64,000 nt of DNA, from NCBI GenBank assembly GCA_951812925.1, contig OX638369.1:47735061-47799060 (forward strand), read 5' to 3'. Of the stretch, positions 25,531-34,501 are shown piece after piece. The first letter of the stretch is position 1. The number at the start of each line of letters is the position of its first letter. The notes beneath the pieces were generated by a model. That model did no database searches and had not been told where the DNA came from. It worked only from the letters and a program-made list of their open reading frames with translations. The position numbers and the translations under genes are program-made. This DNA comes from Calliopum simillimum (taxonomy: Eukaryota > Arthropoda > Insecta > Diptera > Lauxaniidae).

Positions 25531-28500
25531 TCATTGGTTGTTGGCTACTATTCGTGTTCTCTGTTCCCATTTTGATGCCTTGATGTATTTCAGGATCTTA
25601 ACGGGGTCCATCTCCATAAGTTCTCGCATATCCTGAAAAAAGAAGGATCCAAATATTTTAAATCTTGTTTTTGCAAGTGCAGGGCACTGGCAAAGATAAT
25701 GTTGACTATCCTCTTCCACGTCGCTGTCTCCACACCACCTACAAAGATCGTCAGTCTCAAACCCCATCTGTCCCAAGTGCCTGCATAGCGTATTATGCCC
25801 TGTAACTACTGCTATAAAAGACTTTAATTCACTCTTGCTACACTTTAAAAGTAATTTAGTAAACCCTATCTTAGGAGTGTTATAAATAGTTTTGGTCGTT
25901 TGATAATGGGTCGAGTTGCCCCATCTCCTCATCATCTCCAAAACCATTTTATCTGAAATTATCTTGCAACCGTGTGACATTGGTGGTTTAACGATATGAT
26001 TAATATTCTCTGTAGGCAATAATGAGCCCCTCCTAGCCAACTCATCTGCCTTTTCATTTCCTTGAATATTTTTATGACCGGGTACCCAGCACAGTTTTAA
26101 ATTGTGTTGTTCGTTAAGAACCTGAAGCTCTCTACGACAACGGCTGACTACCTCAGATCTTATATTCCTATTTTGCAGAGCTTTAATGGCAGCTTGACTA
26201 TCGATGTAAATGGTTATATCGGTAGGTGATATATCCCTCATCGATACCAACCTTGCCGCCTCTGCTATCGCAAATATTTCCGCTTGAAATACTGAACAAT
26301 TGTCAGATATTTTTACCGACTCTGAGAGATTAATTTTTTGACTGAAGATCCCGCAACCAGTTGCTATGTCCATTTTAGAACCATCCGTATATACTTCTAA
26401 AGTGGTATCATTAAGGACATTCTTGTTCTCCCATTGTTCAAGTGTGGGATATTGGGCTTTTATGCTTTTACTAAAATCTGTAAAAGCTTTAATGTAATCT
26501 GTCTGACTTATTTCTGGCAAAATGGTTGTGTGACCATAGCTTAGTCTATTGAAATTATAACTCTGATTTAGTCTAACAGATGTTATGGCAGCCTTTTCTC
26601 TAATATAGAGATCTATTGGCAGAACATTCAATATAACTTCCAAAGATTTTGTTGGAGTAGTTTTCATAGCTCCAGTTATTCTTAAAAGGGCTAATCTTTG
26701 CATTTTTTCCAATTCTTTCACATTATTTTGTATTTCAAGGTATGGCCACCATACTACACTACCATATGACAATATCGGTCTAATAATTGCCGTATATATC
26801 CAATGAATTAGCCACGGCTTAAGGCCCCATTCTAACCCAATTATTTTCTGACATGAGTAGAAAGCCGCATACGCCTTCTTTAGTCTTTCTTTGACATTCA
26901 GTTTCCAATTTAGTTTTTTGTCCACTATTATTCCTAAAAATTTTGCACTGTCCTTAAGCTCAAGCACCTGTCCATTTACTTTTGGTAACGTGAAGATCGG
27001 GACCTTCCTTCTGTTGGTAAAAAGTACTAGTTCGGTTTTAGTCGGGTTAATATTTAACCCACAGTTGGTTGCCCATTTTGTTAAGATACGAAGAGCTGTC
27101 TGTAACAAATTTGCAATTGTATCCAGGCAAATACCAGTGGATAAAATAACTAAATCGTCTGCATATGCTGTTACGTGAATCCCTTGATCTTCAATTTGTA
27201 GAAGTACCTCATTTAATACCAAAACCCACAAGGTCGGTGAAACAACCCCTCCCTGAGGAGTACCTCTGTTAGCCTTTACTGTGATGGTGGATGCACCATC
27301 ACATGTAGTAATTTTCCTGTCTTTTAACATTATCATTATCCAATTTGTGAGGCCTACTTCTACGTTGGCATTTACTAATGCTCGATGGATCGCAGTCGAA
27401 TGTATGTTATTAAAAGCTCCTTCTATATCAAGAAAGCATCCTAGTGTGTATTCTTTAAAATGTAGTGATTTTTCTATCACCTGCGCTACGTCATGAAGAG
27501 CAGTCTCTACAGATTTTCCTTTGAGATATGCATGTTGGTTCTTGGAAAATCTAAAACCCTCAAGTTTTGATTTAATATGTATGTCTATTAGTCTTTCAAA
27601 AGTTTTAAGTAAGATTGGCTGTAAGCTTATTGGCCTATAGTCCTTTGGTGATGCATTTTGAATTTTCCCTGCTTTTGGAATAAAGACAACCTTTGTTTCT
27701 TTCCAACTGTTTGGGACGAAGTTTAAATCTAAACACGATTTAAAAATACTAACAATAAGTGGTCCGATTTGTCTGAAACATTTTTGAATCATTATTGGAT
27801 ACAACCCATCTATACCAGGTGACTTGTATTCACTAAAGGTTTTTACTGCCCATTCCACTTTTTCAAGTGAAATTATGCCTCCTAATTCTGACACACTATG
27901 AGCATAGTTCCTAGAATTTAAACTATTAACTACACTGAAATTCTGCCCACCTTTTTCACAACCTGGAAAGTGTGTCTGTAAGAGCAGGTCTAGAGTTTCC
28001 TCATTACTATTTGTCCAAGTTCCTTCATTATTTTTGAGGTTACTTGGTACGTGTAGTTGTTTTGTGAGTACCTTCCGAAGTCTTGAGGTATCTTTTATAT
28101 TATCAATATCCGTTGGTATATCTCGCCAAGCTTTCCTTTTGGATTTTCTTAGCTCCTTTTTGAAGTTTTTCAGAAGGTCTCTATACTTCTGCCATTGAAG
28201 CTCATTTCCTAGTCTCTTAGCTAAATTAAAAGCCTTCCTTACTTCTTTCCTCATGTCCTTAAGGTTTTCATTCCACCATTTATGATTCACTTTTCTTTTG
28301 TTCTTTACTGTTACTGGGCAGACTTTCTTAAAAACAGAATTAAGTACGTACGTAATTGTGCCTAAAGCATTTTCAATATCTACCTCTGTTTTAATTTCTC
28401 CTATTTGCGTTAATTTCCTCGAAGTGCCAACAGAACTTGAGAATTCCTCCCAGTCTGCTTTTCTCGGGTTTCTAAAAAACTCCTTTTTAGGTTTATTTAT

Positions 28501-29163
28501 GCCAAGTATATATTCTATATACTTATGATCTGAAAAACTTATGTCATCCAGGACTTTCCATCCTGTCACCACTATATCCGTCAGCCGATTTGAAATAGTT
28601 AAGTCTAACACTTCACTTCTATTTTTTGTCACAAAAGTGGGATCTGATCCTCTATTATGTACATCTAAACAGTTTCTTAAAATAAAATCTAAGACTGCTT
28701 CTCCCCTGGCATTTGTGTCCGTACTACCCCATAAAATATGGTGTGCGTTAGCATCACATCCAATGATCAAACCTAAATTATTTACCTTCGCGTATTTCAC
28801 CAGATCCTTAATCAACCTTGGTGGTGGTGAGTCCTCATCATCGTGCGGATAATATGCTGATGATATCAATAATTTCCTATCTTTACTGCTCAGCTGCAGC
28901 GTTGTCAAGTCTTGGCCACTATATTGAATTAAAAGGGTTAATTTTAATTCTTTCCTAGCTAAAATACATGTTCTCAACTTACTGTTGTTCGCTATAACAT
29001 ATAAATTATAGCTATCATGCTCTAGTCCACATATATGTTTCTCCCTTACCCATGGCTCTTGAATAAGTACGAGATCTGTGCCGTGCTTAGTTATGTGGAC
29101 GAGCAGGTTAGCAGAAGCTTCAATGCTGTGATGTAGGTTTATTTGAAGGACCTTCATCACCAC
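25531..29163 (-). CDS. LINE ORF2: endonuclease, reverse transcriptase, RNase H
   Basis: 1210 codons without a break. Residues about 1-225 are an AP-type endonuclease (QINLHHS start, IQEPW, SSAYYPH, GCDANAHH, then SDHKYIEY with the catalytic SDH). The reverse transcriptase occupies about 440-720, with DYRPISLQP, GTPQGGVVSP and the catalytic box AYADDLVIL near 665. RNase H is at about 920-1050 (YTDGSKMD, the AEIFAIAEAA glutamate, IDSQAAIKAL, VPGHKNIQGNEKADELA). A C-terminal cluster CRWCG…HYLCQCPAL (about 1142-1175) is the usual zinc-knuckle-like motif. The product nicks target DNA and copies the element's RNA. All catalytic motifs are present, so the protein may be active, although this copy lacks its 5' promoter region. 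Confidence 0.95.
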   Translation of the reverse strand: MVMKVLQINLHHSIEASANLLVHITKHGTDLVLIQEPWVREKHICGLEHDSYNLYVIANNSKLRTCILARKELKLTLLIQYSGQDLTTLQLSSKDRKLLISSAYYPHDDEDSPPPRLIKDLVKYAKVNNLGLIIGCDANAHHILWGSTDTNARGEAVLDFILRNCLDVHNRGSDPTFVTKNRSEVLDLTISNRLTDIVVTGWKVLDDISFSDHKYIEYILGINKPKKEFFRNPRKADWEEFSSSVGTSRKLTQIGEIKTEVDIENALGTITYVLNSVFKKVCPVTVKNKRKVNHKWWNENLKDMRKEVRKAFNLAKRLGNELQWQKYRDLLKNFKKELRKSKRKAWRDIPTDIDNIKDTSRLRKVLTKQLHVPSNLKNNEGTWTNSNEETLDLLLQTHFPGCEKGGQNFSVVNSLNSRNYAHSVSELGGIISLEKVEWAVKTFSEYKSPGIDGLYPIMIQKCFRQIGPLIVSIFKSCLDLNFVPNSWKETKVVFIPKAGKIQNASPKDYRPISLQPILLKTFERLIDIHIKSKLEGFRFSKNQHAYLKGKSVETALHDVAQVIEKSLHFKEYTLGCFLDIEGAFNNIHSTAIHRALVNANVEVGLTNWIMIMLKDRKITTCDGASTITVKANRGTPQGGVVSPTLWVLVLNEVLLQIEDQGIHVTAYADDLVILSTGICLDTIANLLQTALRILTKWATNCGLNINPTKTELVLFTNRRKVPIFTLPKVNGQVLELKDSAKFLGIIVDKKLNWKLNVKERLKKAYAAFYSCQKIIGLEWGLKPWLIHWIYTAIIRPILSYGSVVWWPYLEIQNNVKELEKMQRLALLRITGAMKTTPTKSLEVILNVLPIDLYIREKAAITSVRLNQSYNFNRLSYGHTTILPEISQTDYIKAFTDFSKSIKAQYPTLEQWENKNVLNDTTLEVYTDGSKMDIATGCGIFSQKINLSESVKISDNCSVFQAEIFAIAEAARLVSMRDISPTDITIYIDSQAAIKALQNRNIRSEVVSRCRRELQVLNEQHNLKLCWVPGHKNIQGNEKADELARRGSLLPTENINHIVKPPMSHGCKIISDKMVLEMMRRWGNSTHYQTTKTIYNTPKIGFTKLLLKCSKSELKSFIAVVTGHNTLCRHLGQMGFETDDLCRWCGDSDVEEDSQHYLCQCPALAKTRFKIFGSFFFQDMRELMEMDPVKILKYIKASKWEQRTRIVANNQ

Positions 29164-29350
29164 GATTGATTCGCTTTTGTGCAGGACCCGTCGTCCACAC
29201 CACCGGCCTCACTGCGACACTGCTCAGACCCACACTCATTCTCGACCCATTTTTCTCCAGGAGACCCATAGTCTGTTGGTTTACAGCCACCATTATGGAC
29301 TGTCCTGTCGGTGTGGGATCATCCAAACTGAGTCCCTTTCTCAGTCTTTG
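29120..29350 (-). pseudogene. LINE ORF1 (Gag-like), C-terminal remnant
   Basis: An open frame ends at 29120 and overlaps the start of ORF2 by 44 bp in a different frame, the arrangement typical of LOA/R1-group elements, where ORF2 is reached by reinitiation or frameshifting. Only about 75 C-terminal residues remain (including SLDDPTPTGQSIMVAVNQQ); the zinc-knuckle region is lost to 5' truncation. The frame meets a stop just beyond the inferred truncation point. Confidence 0.6.
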
Positions 29351-29425
29351 GAATTGAAAATTTTAGTAATTAGTAATGCTAAATAAATTACTATACTCCT
29401 TTTGGCTGTTGCTAATACGTTGTTG

Positions 29426-29690
29426 AAATTTTTGATTTTTATTATTAAATTTGCTCAAATTCAAAATCAGCTGTTTAAAATAAAAAATTCTCCATGTACG
29501 TCAAAAATTCTCCATGTACGTCAAAAATTCTCCATGTACGTCAAAAATTCTCCATGTACGTCAAAAATTCTCCATGTACGTCAAAATTTTTTGGAGAATT
29601 TTTGACGTACATGGAGAATTTTTTATTTTAATCAGCTGATTTTGATTTTGAGGTAATATAATAATAAAAATCAAAAATTTGAAATAAAAA
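29426..29690. mobile_element. Small foldback element A with 20-bp tandem units
   Basis: Mirror-symmetric ends (AAATTTTTGATTTTTATTAT against its complement) enclose AATCAAAATCAGCTG arms. At 29486-29585 five exact tandem copies of a 20-bp unit (TCCATGTACGTCAAAAATTC) are followed by an inverted single copy (GACGTACATGGAGAA). An inverted second copy of the element is at 31335-31560. Non-coding. Confidence 0.85.
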
Positions 29691-29696
29691 TATCGT

Positions 29697-29807
29697 AAGG
29701 AGAAATTTGCTGAATTTGAATGGCAAGTTGGACTCATTGATGATAAAGTAGGTAAAGAGATTATTTCACGCCAAATGCTGATGAAAAATGCAAATGAAAA
29801 ATGTTAA
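29697..29807 (+). pseudogene. Coding-like exon fragment, copy on + strand
   Basis: Begins exactly at the inner edge of foldback A and reads KEKFAEFEWQVGLIDDKVGK, then EIISRQMLMKNANEKC and a stop. The same peptide start occurs on the minus strand at 31334 inside foldback B, where it continues differently. I do not recognise the protein. The two copies face inward and form part of the long inverted repeat. Confidence 0.45.
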
Positions 29808-29912
29808 AGGATCAGAGCTGATCAGACCAGACTATCAGTTCAGTATCAGTTTGTAGTTAAGGAACTCGATGTGGGATATGTATGAGGATTTATACAAATA
29901 CTTATATGGCTG

Positions 29913-30524
29913 ATGGCAATTATATCGTCATTATTTGATGGGCAAGGTGAAAACACTCATGATGAGAAACTAGAGAATATAGCACCATTTCTCAATATAG
30001 AACGTTTAAAGTATCGTGAACGTGATGGACTTGAGAATGCTTTTAATTTTTGGCTGCCAAAGGAAGGTCATATCTTCAATATGCCAGATAGCACGTTTGC
30101 GAAAACATTTGGGTGTACGTTATGATTTTCGTGATGGCGCCTTTGATTGGGATTTAAATATGATAATACAAATATGGCGATACAAATTATGCTCACAGGT
30201 ATGTACGTTTTTGAATCATACTGAAAAAATGTTACGTATTTCACTTTAACCCTTAGGAATATCGCTATTGGCAATCCCCTGAATACGAGCAATGTAAACC
30301 AAATAAAACTTTATCAGCTGGTCTGGTGCGTAATGGCGAAAAGTATATACATCGTGACTATGTAGGCGATATCGAAGTTGGTCCATTTTGCACGTGATGA
30401 ACGCTTAGCCAAATCAGCGCATGGTGAAAATGATTATCGCTCTACAGACGTTACGGAGCGTAATCTGTTGGCGGTGGAAACTAATGAACAATTAATGAAC
30501 ACTCAAATGTTATACTTAAAGTAA
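29913..30524 (+). pseudogene. Dnaaf3: Broken DNAAF3 (dynein assembly factor 3) fragment, intron retained
   Basis: The translation matches the middle of axonemal dynein assembly factor 3: LKYRERDGLENAFNFW, then HLGVRYDFRDGAFDWDLNM, EYRYWQSPEYEQCKPNKTL, RNGEKYIHRDYVGDIEVGPF and SAHGENDYRSTDVTERNLL. These follow the family order (K-x-R-E-R-D-A-L-E, L-G-x-R-Y-D, D-W-D-L, N-R-T-L, G-Y-x-G-D-I, G-P-F). An in-phase 58-bp intron is kept (30199-30256, GTATGT…TTAG), so this is a DNA-level copy, not a retrocopy. Two frameshifts (near 30105 and 30390) and missing ends make it a pseudogene. DNAAF3 acts in the cytoplasm to preassemble dynein arms for cilia and sperm tails. The functional gene presumably lies elsewhere. 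Confidence 0.8.
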
Positions 30525-31031
30525 ATAAAATCATACGTCCTTAAAATTAAACTAAACATTTTTGTTGTCATTTGTATTTATTTATCTGAGGAAACGGTAG
30601 GTATTTATTTTAATAATTTATTACAGAAATAATAGAGTTAAGACTTTTTCCTTAGGCCTTTTTCCCTCTTGTGTATTCGGATATCCAGATAAATCAATTA
30701 AAGCTTGTTGATCTGTGCATCTATATATCCTTCGTTATAACGTTCTACATCTACCTATGAAATTTCGGCCTCGAAATTTTATACCAAATGCGCCCAAAGA
30801 AATTGCAAAACCTTGTTGAAAAGTTGATTACAAAAAATGCTCATAGACAAAAAATAGGTGAATCTGTACAAAAAGGTGTGGCATTTCCCATAATTTTAGC
30901 ACTAAAGTAAGAAATCAATGTATGTATGTAAAGATCTGATACACAGTCAAAATAGCAGAAACAAGATTTAATAAAATAAAGATACGAGTGAGTAAACCTG
31001 GTGAAACCTGCCAAAATTGGTTTTATTGCTT
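30525..31031. other. Interior of inverted-repeat block with short coding-like pieces
   Basis: Two short stretches look protein-like but break within 20-50 codons. On plus, about 30762-30905 gives RPRNFIPNAPKEIAK and, after a frame change, LVEKLITKNAHRQKIGESVQ followed by KGVAFPIILALK. On minus, about 30640-30755 gives VERYNEGYIDAQ and, after a frame change, DQQALIDLSGYPNTQEGKR. Neither is recognised. They may be further captured exon fragments. Confidence 0.3.
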
Positions 31032-31334
31032 TTATTTCCACTTGGAGTCTACTGCTTCTGATCTTCGCTCTGTGATTTTCCATGAAAACTGTTCAGCACG
31101 TTTATCTGCCTCCAATTTGAGCTTAAAACTCCGCTCGCTAAAAGTTTGTATGGTCCAGTGGAATTTTTTAACATTGAAAGATTTGTCATCAGCGTCATCC
31201 AGAAAGTTTCGTGTGAACTCAATCTATAGTAATAATTAAACGTATAATAATCTCTTAATAATCTCTTTACCTACTTTATCATCAATGGGTATGGGTCCAA
31301 CTTGCCATTCAAATTCAGCAAATTTCTCCTTACG
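31032..31334 (-). pseudogene. Coding-like exon relic, copy on - strand
   Basis: From 31334 on minus it reads RKEKFAEFEWQVGPIPIDDK then VGKEIIK, has a short interruption (about 31228-31250, with stops), and continues IEFTRNFLDDADDKSFNVKK, FHWTIQTFSERSFKLKLEAD, KRAEQFSWKITERRSEAVDS, KWK and a stop. Second-part codon use and charge are protein-like for 63 codons. The first part duplicates 29697-29780 in inverted orientation. The gene is not recognised. CTATAG before the second part could be a splice acceptor, but no adequate donor is close enough. Confidence 0.45.
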
Positions 31335-31560
31335 ATATTTTTATTTCAAATTTTTGATTTTTATTATTATATTACCTCAAAATCAAAATCAGCTGATTAA
31401 AATAAAAAATTCTCCATGTACGTCAAAAATTCTCCATGTACGTCAAAAATTCTCCATGTACGTCAAAATTTTTTGGAGAAATTTTGACGTACATGGAGAA
31501 TTTTTTATTTTAAACAGCTGATTTTGATTTTGAGCTAATGTAATAATAAAAATCATAAAA
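31335..31560. mobile_element. Small foldback element B, inverted relative to A
   Basis: Same architecture as 29426-29690 in opposite orientation, with three instead of five copies of the 20-bp unit. Match to element A continues inward for about 80 bp, including the exon start. Together A and B form inverted arms of about 300 bp around a 1.5-kb interior. Confidence 0.85.
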
Positions 31561-31639
31561 TGTAGTAAAGAAGGTCATAAATAATAATAGTAAAGTAATT
31601 AATTTTAATTTTAGTAATTGTTAAAGTAATAATAAAATA

Positions 31640-32610
31640 ACAAAAGTGGATGAACATTATACCGATGAAACAGATGCAAATCTATCCATAGCAATCAGGA
31701 TAGCAATCAGGATAGCATAGATGATTTAAATTTAATGTGTGATACACCATTGGCGATAACACTTTACGAACATGGTGGTGCAAGTTTTAAACCTACTTCA
31801 GTATCAGGCAGTAGCTCAACTAAAACTGGTGACAGCTATGAGACTAAAGTAGTCGTTGGAGCAACACTTGAATTAGAAGCATCATCTCAAATGAGTACTT
31901 TACTTGCTATGTCGTTTATCACACAAAAACATGACCTGGACAAACTTCGCTATGCGATGAAACGAAGCTTACGGATTGCAATCACGACATGGCACTATAT
32001 TCACTACAAGCACTGAATTGGCTATTCCGTTACGTAACGTGTTTAGTCCGGATGATTAGTCGCATATGATTACCCAAAGCTTACACCTCTTTTTACAATC
32101 CGTTGCAGATCTGACGCTTTTTTTGCCAGCTGGATCCGTCAAGCTGATCATCAGTTTTTGCATAGCTCTCATGTTTTCGGTAACATTTCTAAGATCCTTT
32201 CGAAATTCGATGAGCAAGATGATCTTTTAGCGGTTTCAACAATGGTTAATACTGTTGGATAATTCTACCGAAACTTTTTGGGAAAGTGATGAAGAGGATC
32301 GCAATAAATGCAAAATAATTGAAATTTCAATGAACAAATTATCGTATATGTATATATATCGATAACAGTCGAGATATTCAGGTGTGTTGTTCGAGGGATT
32401 AATTTGTTAGAAATTCTAAAATAACGATATTTTCCCTTCGTTTTAGAATAAGGTATTAAATGTTCTATGCTGGACAATCGTTGGGAGACACTAATTTGAT
32501 CAAATCAGTGGACATCGATCCTAAAGCTTTTGCATGGATTTCCACTAAGATTCAAGATAATAGCTATACGCATTTTCGCTTGGAATTGGAATTGGAATTT
32601 GCGCAAAATT
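31640..32610 (+). pseudogene. Multi-frame relic of an unrecognised protein gene
   Basis: Long protein-like stretches follow each other on plus but change frame repeatedly: KVDEHYTDETDANLS; NQDSNQDSIDDLNLMCDTPL then AITLYEHGGASFKPTSVSGS and LELEASSQMSTLLAMSFITQ; CNHDMALYSLQALNWLFRYV; AYDYPKLTPLFTIRCRSDAF then FASWIRQADHQFLHSSHVFG and SKFDEQDDLLAVSTMVNTVG; DNSTETFWESDEEDRNKCKI; and near 32470 AGQSLGDTNLIKSVDIDPKA. At least four shifts rule out function. The order suggests one large gene, copied or decayed; I do not recognise it. It begins just outside foldback B. Confidence 0.55.
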
Positions 32611-32743
32611 AATTACATTGAATGGTATGGATGATCCCCTTTCCAGAGAATTCAATTACACTTAGAAACGTAAAAAAAGCAAAATTGTGTTTATCAACAA
32701 ACTTAGAAATTCAGAACGATAAATAAAATGTTTTGGGGCATAA

Positions 32744-33031
32744 GTGAAAGTTTGCAAAGCACAAGAAAGACACTTAGCAACAACAGCTAAAAACAAGCGA
32801 AAGGATAAAGAAGAGGCCAATCAAAGCAATAGTCCAGAAAAAGGAAATGACGAGGAAAACGGAAATGAAAATGTTCCAAAAGAAAGCGAATATAACGATG
32901 TTAAAAACGGAGATAAAGAAAAGAAGAATGATGAAGTTGAAACAGCAGAAGAAAAGTATATTTATAAAAGTAATGAGAAGGAAAATGAAAACCGATTGAA
33001 ATCAATCGGATTTCACGACATGCCTGATTAA
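32744..33031 (+). other. Lys/Glu/Asn-rich open frame, possibly coding relic
   Basis: 95 codons, extremely charged (KNKRKDKEEANQSN, PKESEYNDVKNGDKEKKNDE). It could be the tail of the relic upstream, or biased AT-rich sequence. There is no homology signal that I can recognise and no convincing splice sites, so function is not assigned. Confidence 0.25.
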
Positions 33032-33068
33032 CATTAAACATTAAAAAAAAGGATGTTTCACTCCTGCA

Positions 33069-33470
33069 TTACATATCATTCATCAATATATCCTCCAGCT
33101 GGAGCAGTTCGAGTTCGTCCATTACTCCGCGATTAACAGCGTTAACGTTAATGTTGGCGGCGGCAGGATCGAGGGCGGCAGCGCCGGCGGCAGCACCGGG
33201 ATTTTGCCGCTCTAGTCTGGCAGGGTGGCCAGGCGGCAGAGCTTCACGTAGAAGCCGTATAACCACATTTTGCCGGACGTTCTGCTCCCGGTTCTGCCGC
33301 TGTATTTGGGCCACTGCTCGCAGCAGCCCATCGACCCTGGCGTTGGTGCTCCGCTGCATTGACATGTTTCTTGAAAAGTTTGCTTGTATTAAGTTCAGCA
33401 AGTCGTCATTGCTTCTTAATACGTTGCGCCTTTGGTTATTGTGGTGGTGGCGTCTGAAGTTGTTATTCAT
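33069..33470 (-). CDS. GC-rich orphan small protein, probably spliced
   Basis: 133 codons from ATG 33470. The frame is far more GC-rich than its surroundings, with codon choice that preserves polar and coiled-coil character: a basic N-terminus (MNNNFRRHHHNNQRRNVLRS), a helical, Arg/Gln/Leu-rich middle (LLRAVAQIQRQNREQNVRQN), an Ala-rich linker and an acidic tail (DELELLQLEDILMNDM). Immediately upstream on minus is a plausible intron (GTAAGT…ATTTCAG, about 33471-33531) whose acceptor abuts the ATG, with a possible 5' untranslated exon at about 33532-33650. I know no family for it. It could be an accessory protein of a mobile element or a host orphan. Confidence 0.45.
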   Translation of the reverse strand: MNNNFRRHHHNNQRRNVLRSNDDLLNLIQANFSRNMSMQRSTNARVDGLLRAVAQIQRQNREQNVRQNVVIRLLREALPPGHPARLERQNPGAAAGAAALDPAAANINVNAVNRGVMDELELLQLEDILMNDM

Positions 33471-33734
33471 CTGAAATATTTATAAATTTAATATTTATTT
33501 ATTATTTATATATTAATAAAAAAACTTACCTTTACAATTTTTTAACAATTCACCTCAAAGCTGTGATTCACAATTTTTCTTCTGAATGATGGCTTGGCTT
33601 CGTTTGAAATGAACGTTTTTGGAGCAGTGCTGCCAAATTCCTCAAAACGCTTTTGCAGTTTTGGAGATGCCACCTACAGCTTTTTCAAAATCAAGTAATA
33701 AAATCGGCCGACAAAAAAACCAAAAGTATCGTAT

Positions 33735-33970
33735 TTGTATTCGTATTTGTATTTGTATTTGTATTTGTATTCGTATTCGTATTTGTATTTGTATTTGTAT
33801 TTGTATTTGTATTCGTATTTGTATTTGTATTTGTATTTGTATTTGTATTCGTATTTGTATTTGTATTTGTATTTGTATTTGTATTCGTATTTGTATTTGT
33901 ATTCGTATTTGTATTTGTATTTGTATTTGTATTCGTATTTGTATTTGTATTCGTATTTGTATTTGTATTC
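33735..33970. repeat. (GTATTT)n hexanucleotide array with C variants
   Basis: About 40 tandem hexamers, GTATTT with interspersed GTATTC. Three GTATTC variants in a row are spaced six units apart in the middle, a 36-bp higher-order period. All three plus-strand frames stay open (VF, CI/RI and YL/YS dipeptide repeats), an artefact of composition. Confidence 0.95.
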
Positions 33971-34252
33971 GTGATTTAAAAACTAATTAAAAAGTTTCCA
34001 AATTTAAATCATTTAAAATTGATATTCAAAATGAAGGAATTAGCTTTGCATTCTTTTTATAAAATCATACTTTTTTTTCCCATGTACTTTTTTGTGTTTT
34101 TTGTAAATCTATTAGTATAATTAGACCACCGTTCCCATACAAATGGCCCCATCCGTCGGAAGCCGGTGGCATTTCGCCCATTATGCCACCCTATAATTAC
34201 GACACTGTCTACGATTTCAATATGACATCCCATTGTTAAGAAAATTCAGGCC

Positions 34253-34470
34253 TGTTCCGTAATCCGCGTGGTTTCTATTACTTTTCAATTAGGAGGCTTT
34301 TTGATGAAAATGGTGAGTCACACGAAAAAAAGTATTAGAATCTTTTTTGTGGAGAATTACATGTTCTACAAGTAATATTTATTAGTATTTACGAAAAAGT
34401 AACTGTTTCGGAAATATTCGATAAAGTCGAATTTTTCGACTTTTTGCAGTTTTTTAAGAATATTTCCTAA
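34253..34470. repeat. Dispersed repeat beginning CCTGTTCCGTAATCCG, copy A
   Basis: Direct homologue of 36088-36270: shared CCTGTTCCGTAATCCG, then GGAAGCTTTTTGATRAAAATG-type sequence, GGTGAGTCACA and TTTACGAAAAAGTAACYGTTT-type blocks. A shorter match lies at about 53353 and the inverse at about 22031. Confidence 0.6.
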
Positions 34471-34501
34471 ACGGTTAGTTATTCGCTAATGAAAATGAAT
34501 G

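Larger units (their letters stand above)
25358..29350 (-). mobile_element. LOA/R1-group LINE, nearly complete, 5'-truncated
   Basis: A non-LTR retrotransposon on the minus strand: the end of ORF1, a complete ORF2 and a 3' UTR of about 170 bp ending in a (CCTAA)n-type tail at 25359-25379. The combination of AP endonuclease, reverse transcriptase, RNase H and a terminal Cys/His cluster places it in the I/LOA/R1 assemblage; RNase H argues for LOA or I rather than R1 proper. The 5' end is cut inside ORF1 near 29350, the usual outcome of incomplete reverse transcription. No target duplication could be assigned. Confidence 0.92.

Noticed and set aside
26891..28852. Several plus-strand frames of 70-100 codons
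   Set aside because: Antisense shadows of the LINE ORF2.
29486..29585. CRISPR-like array of 20-bp repeats
   Set aside because: Units are contiguous with no spacers, in a fly genome and inside a foldback element.
33619..33990. Three overlapping frames of dipeptide repeats
   Set aside because: Every frame is open because the hexamer contains no stop in any phase; not a gene.
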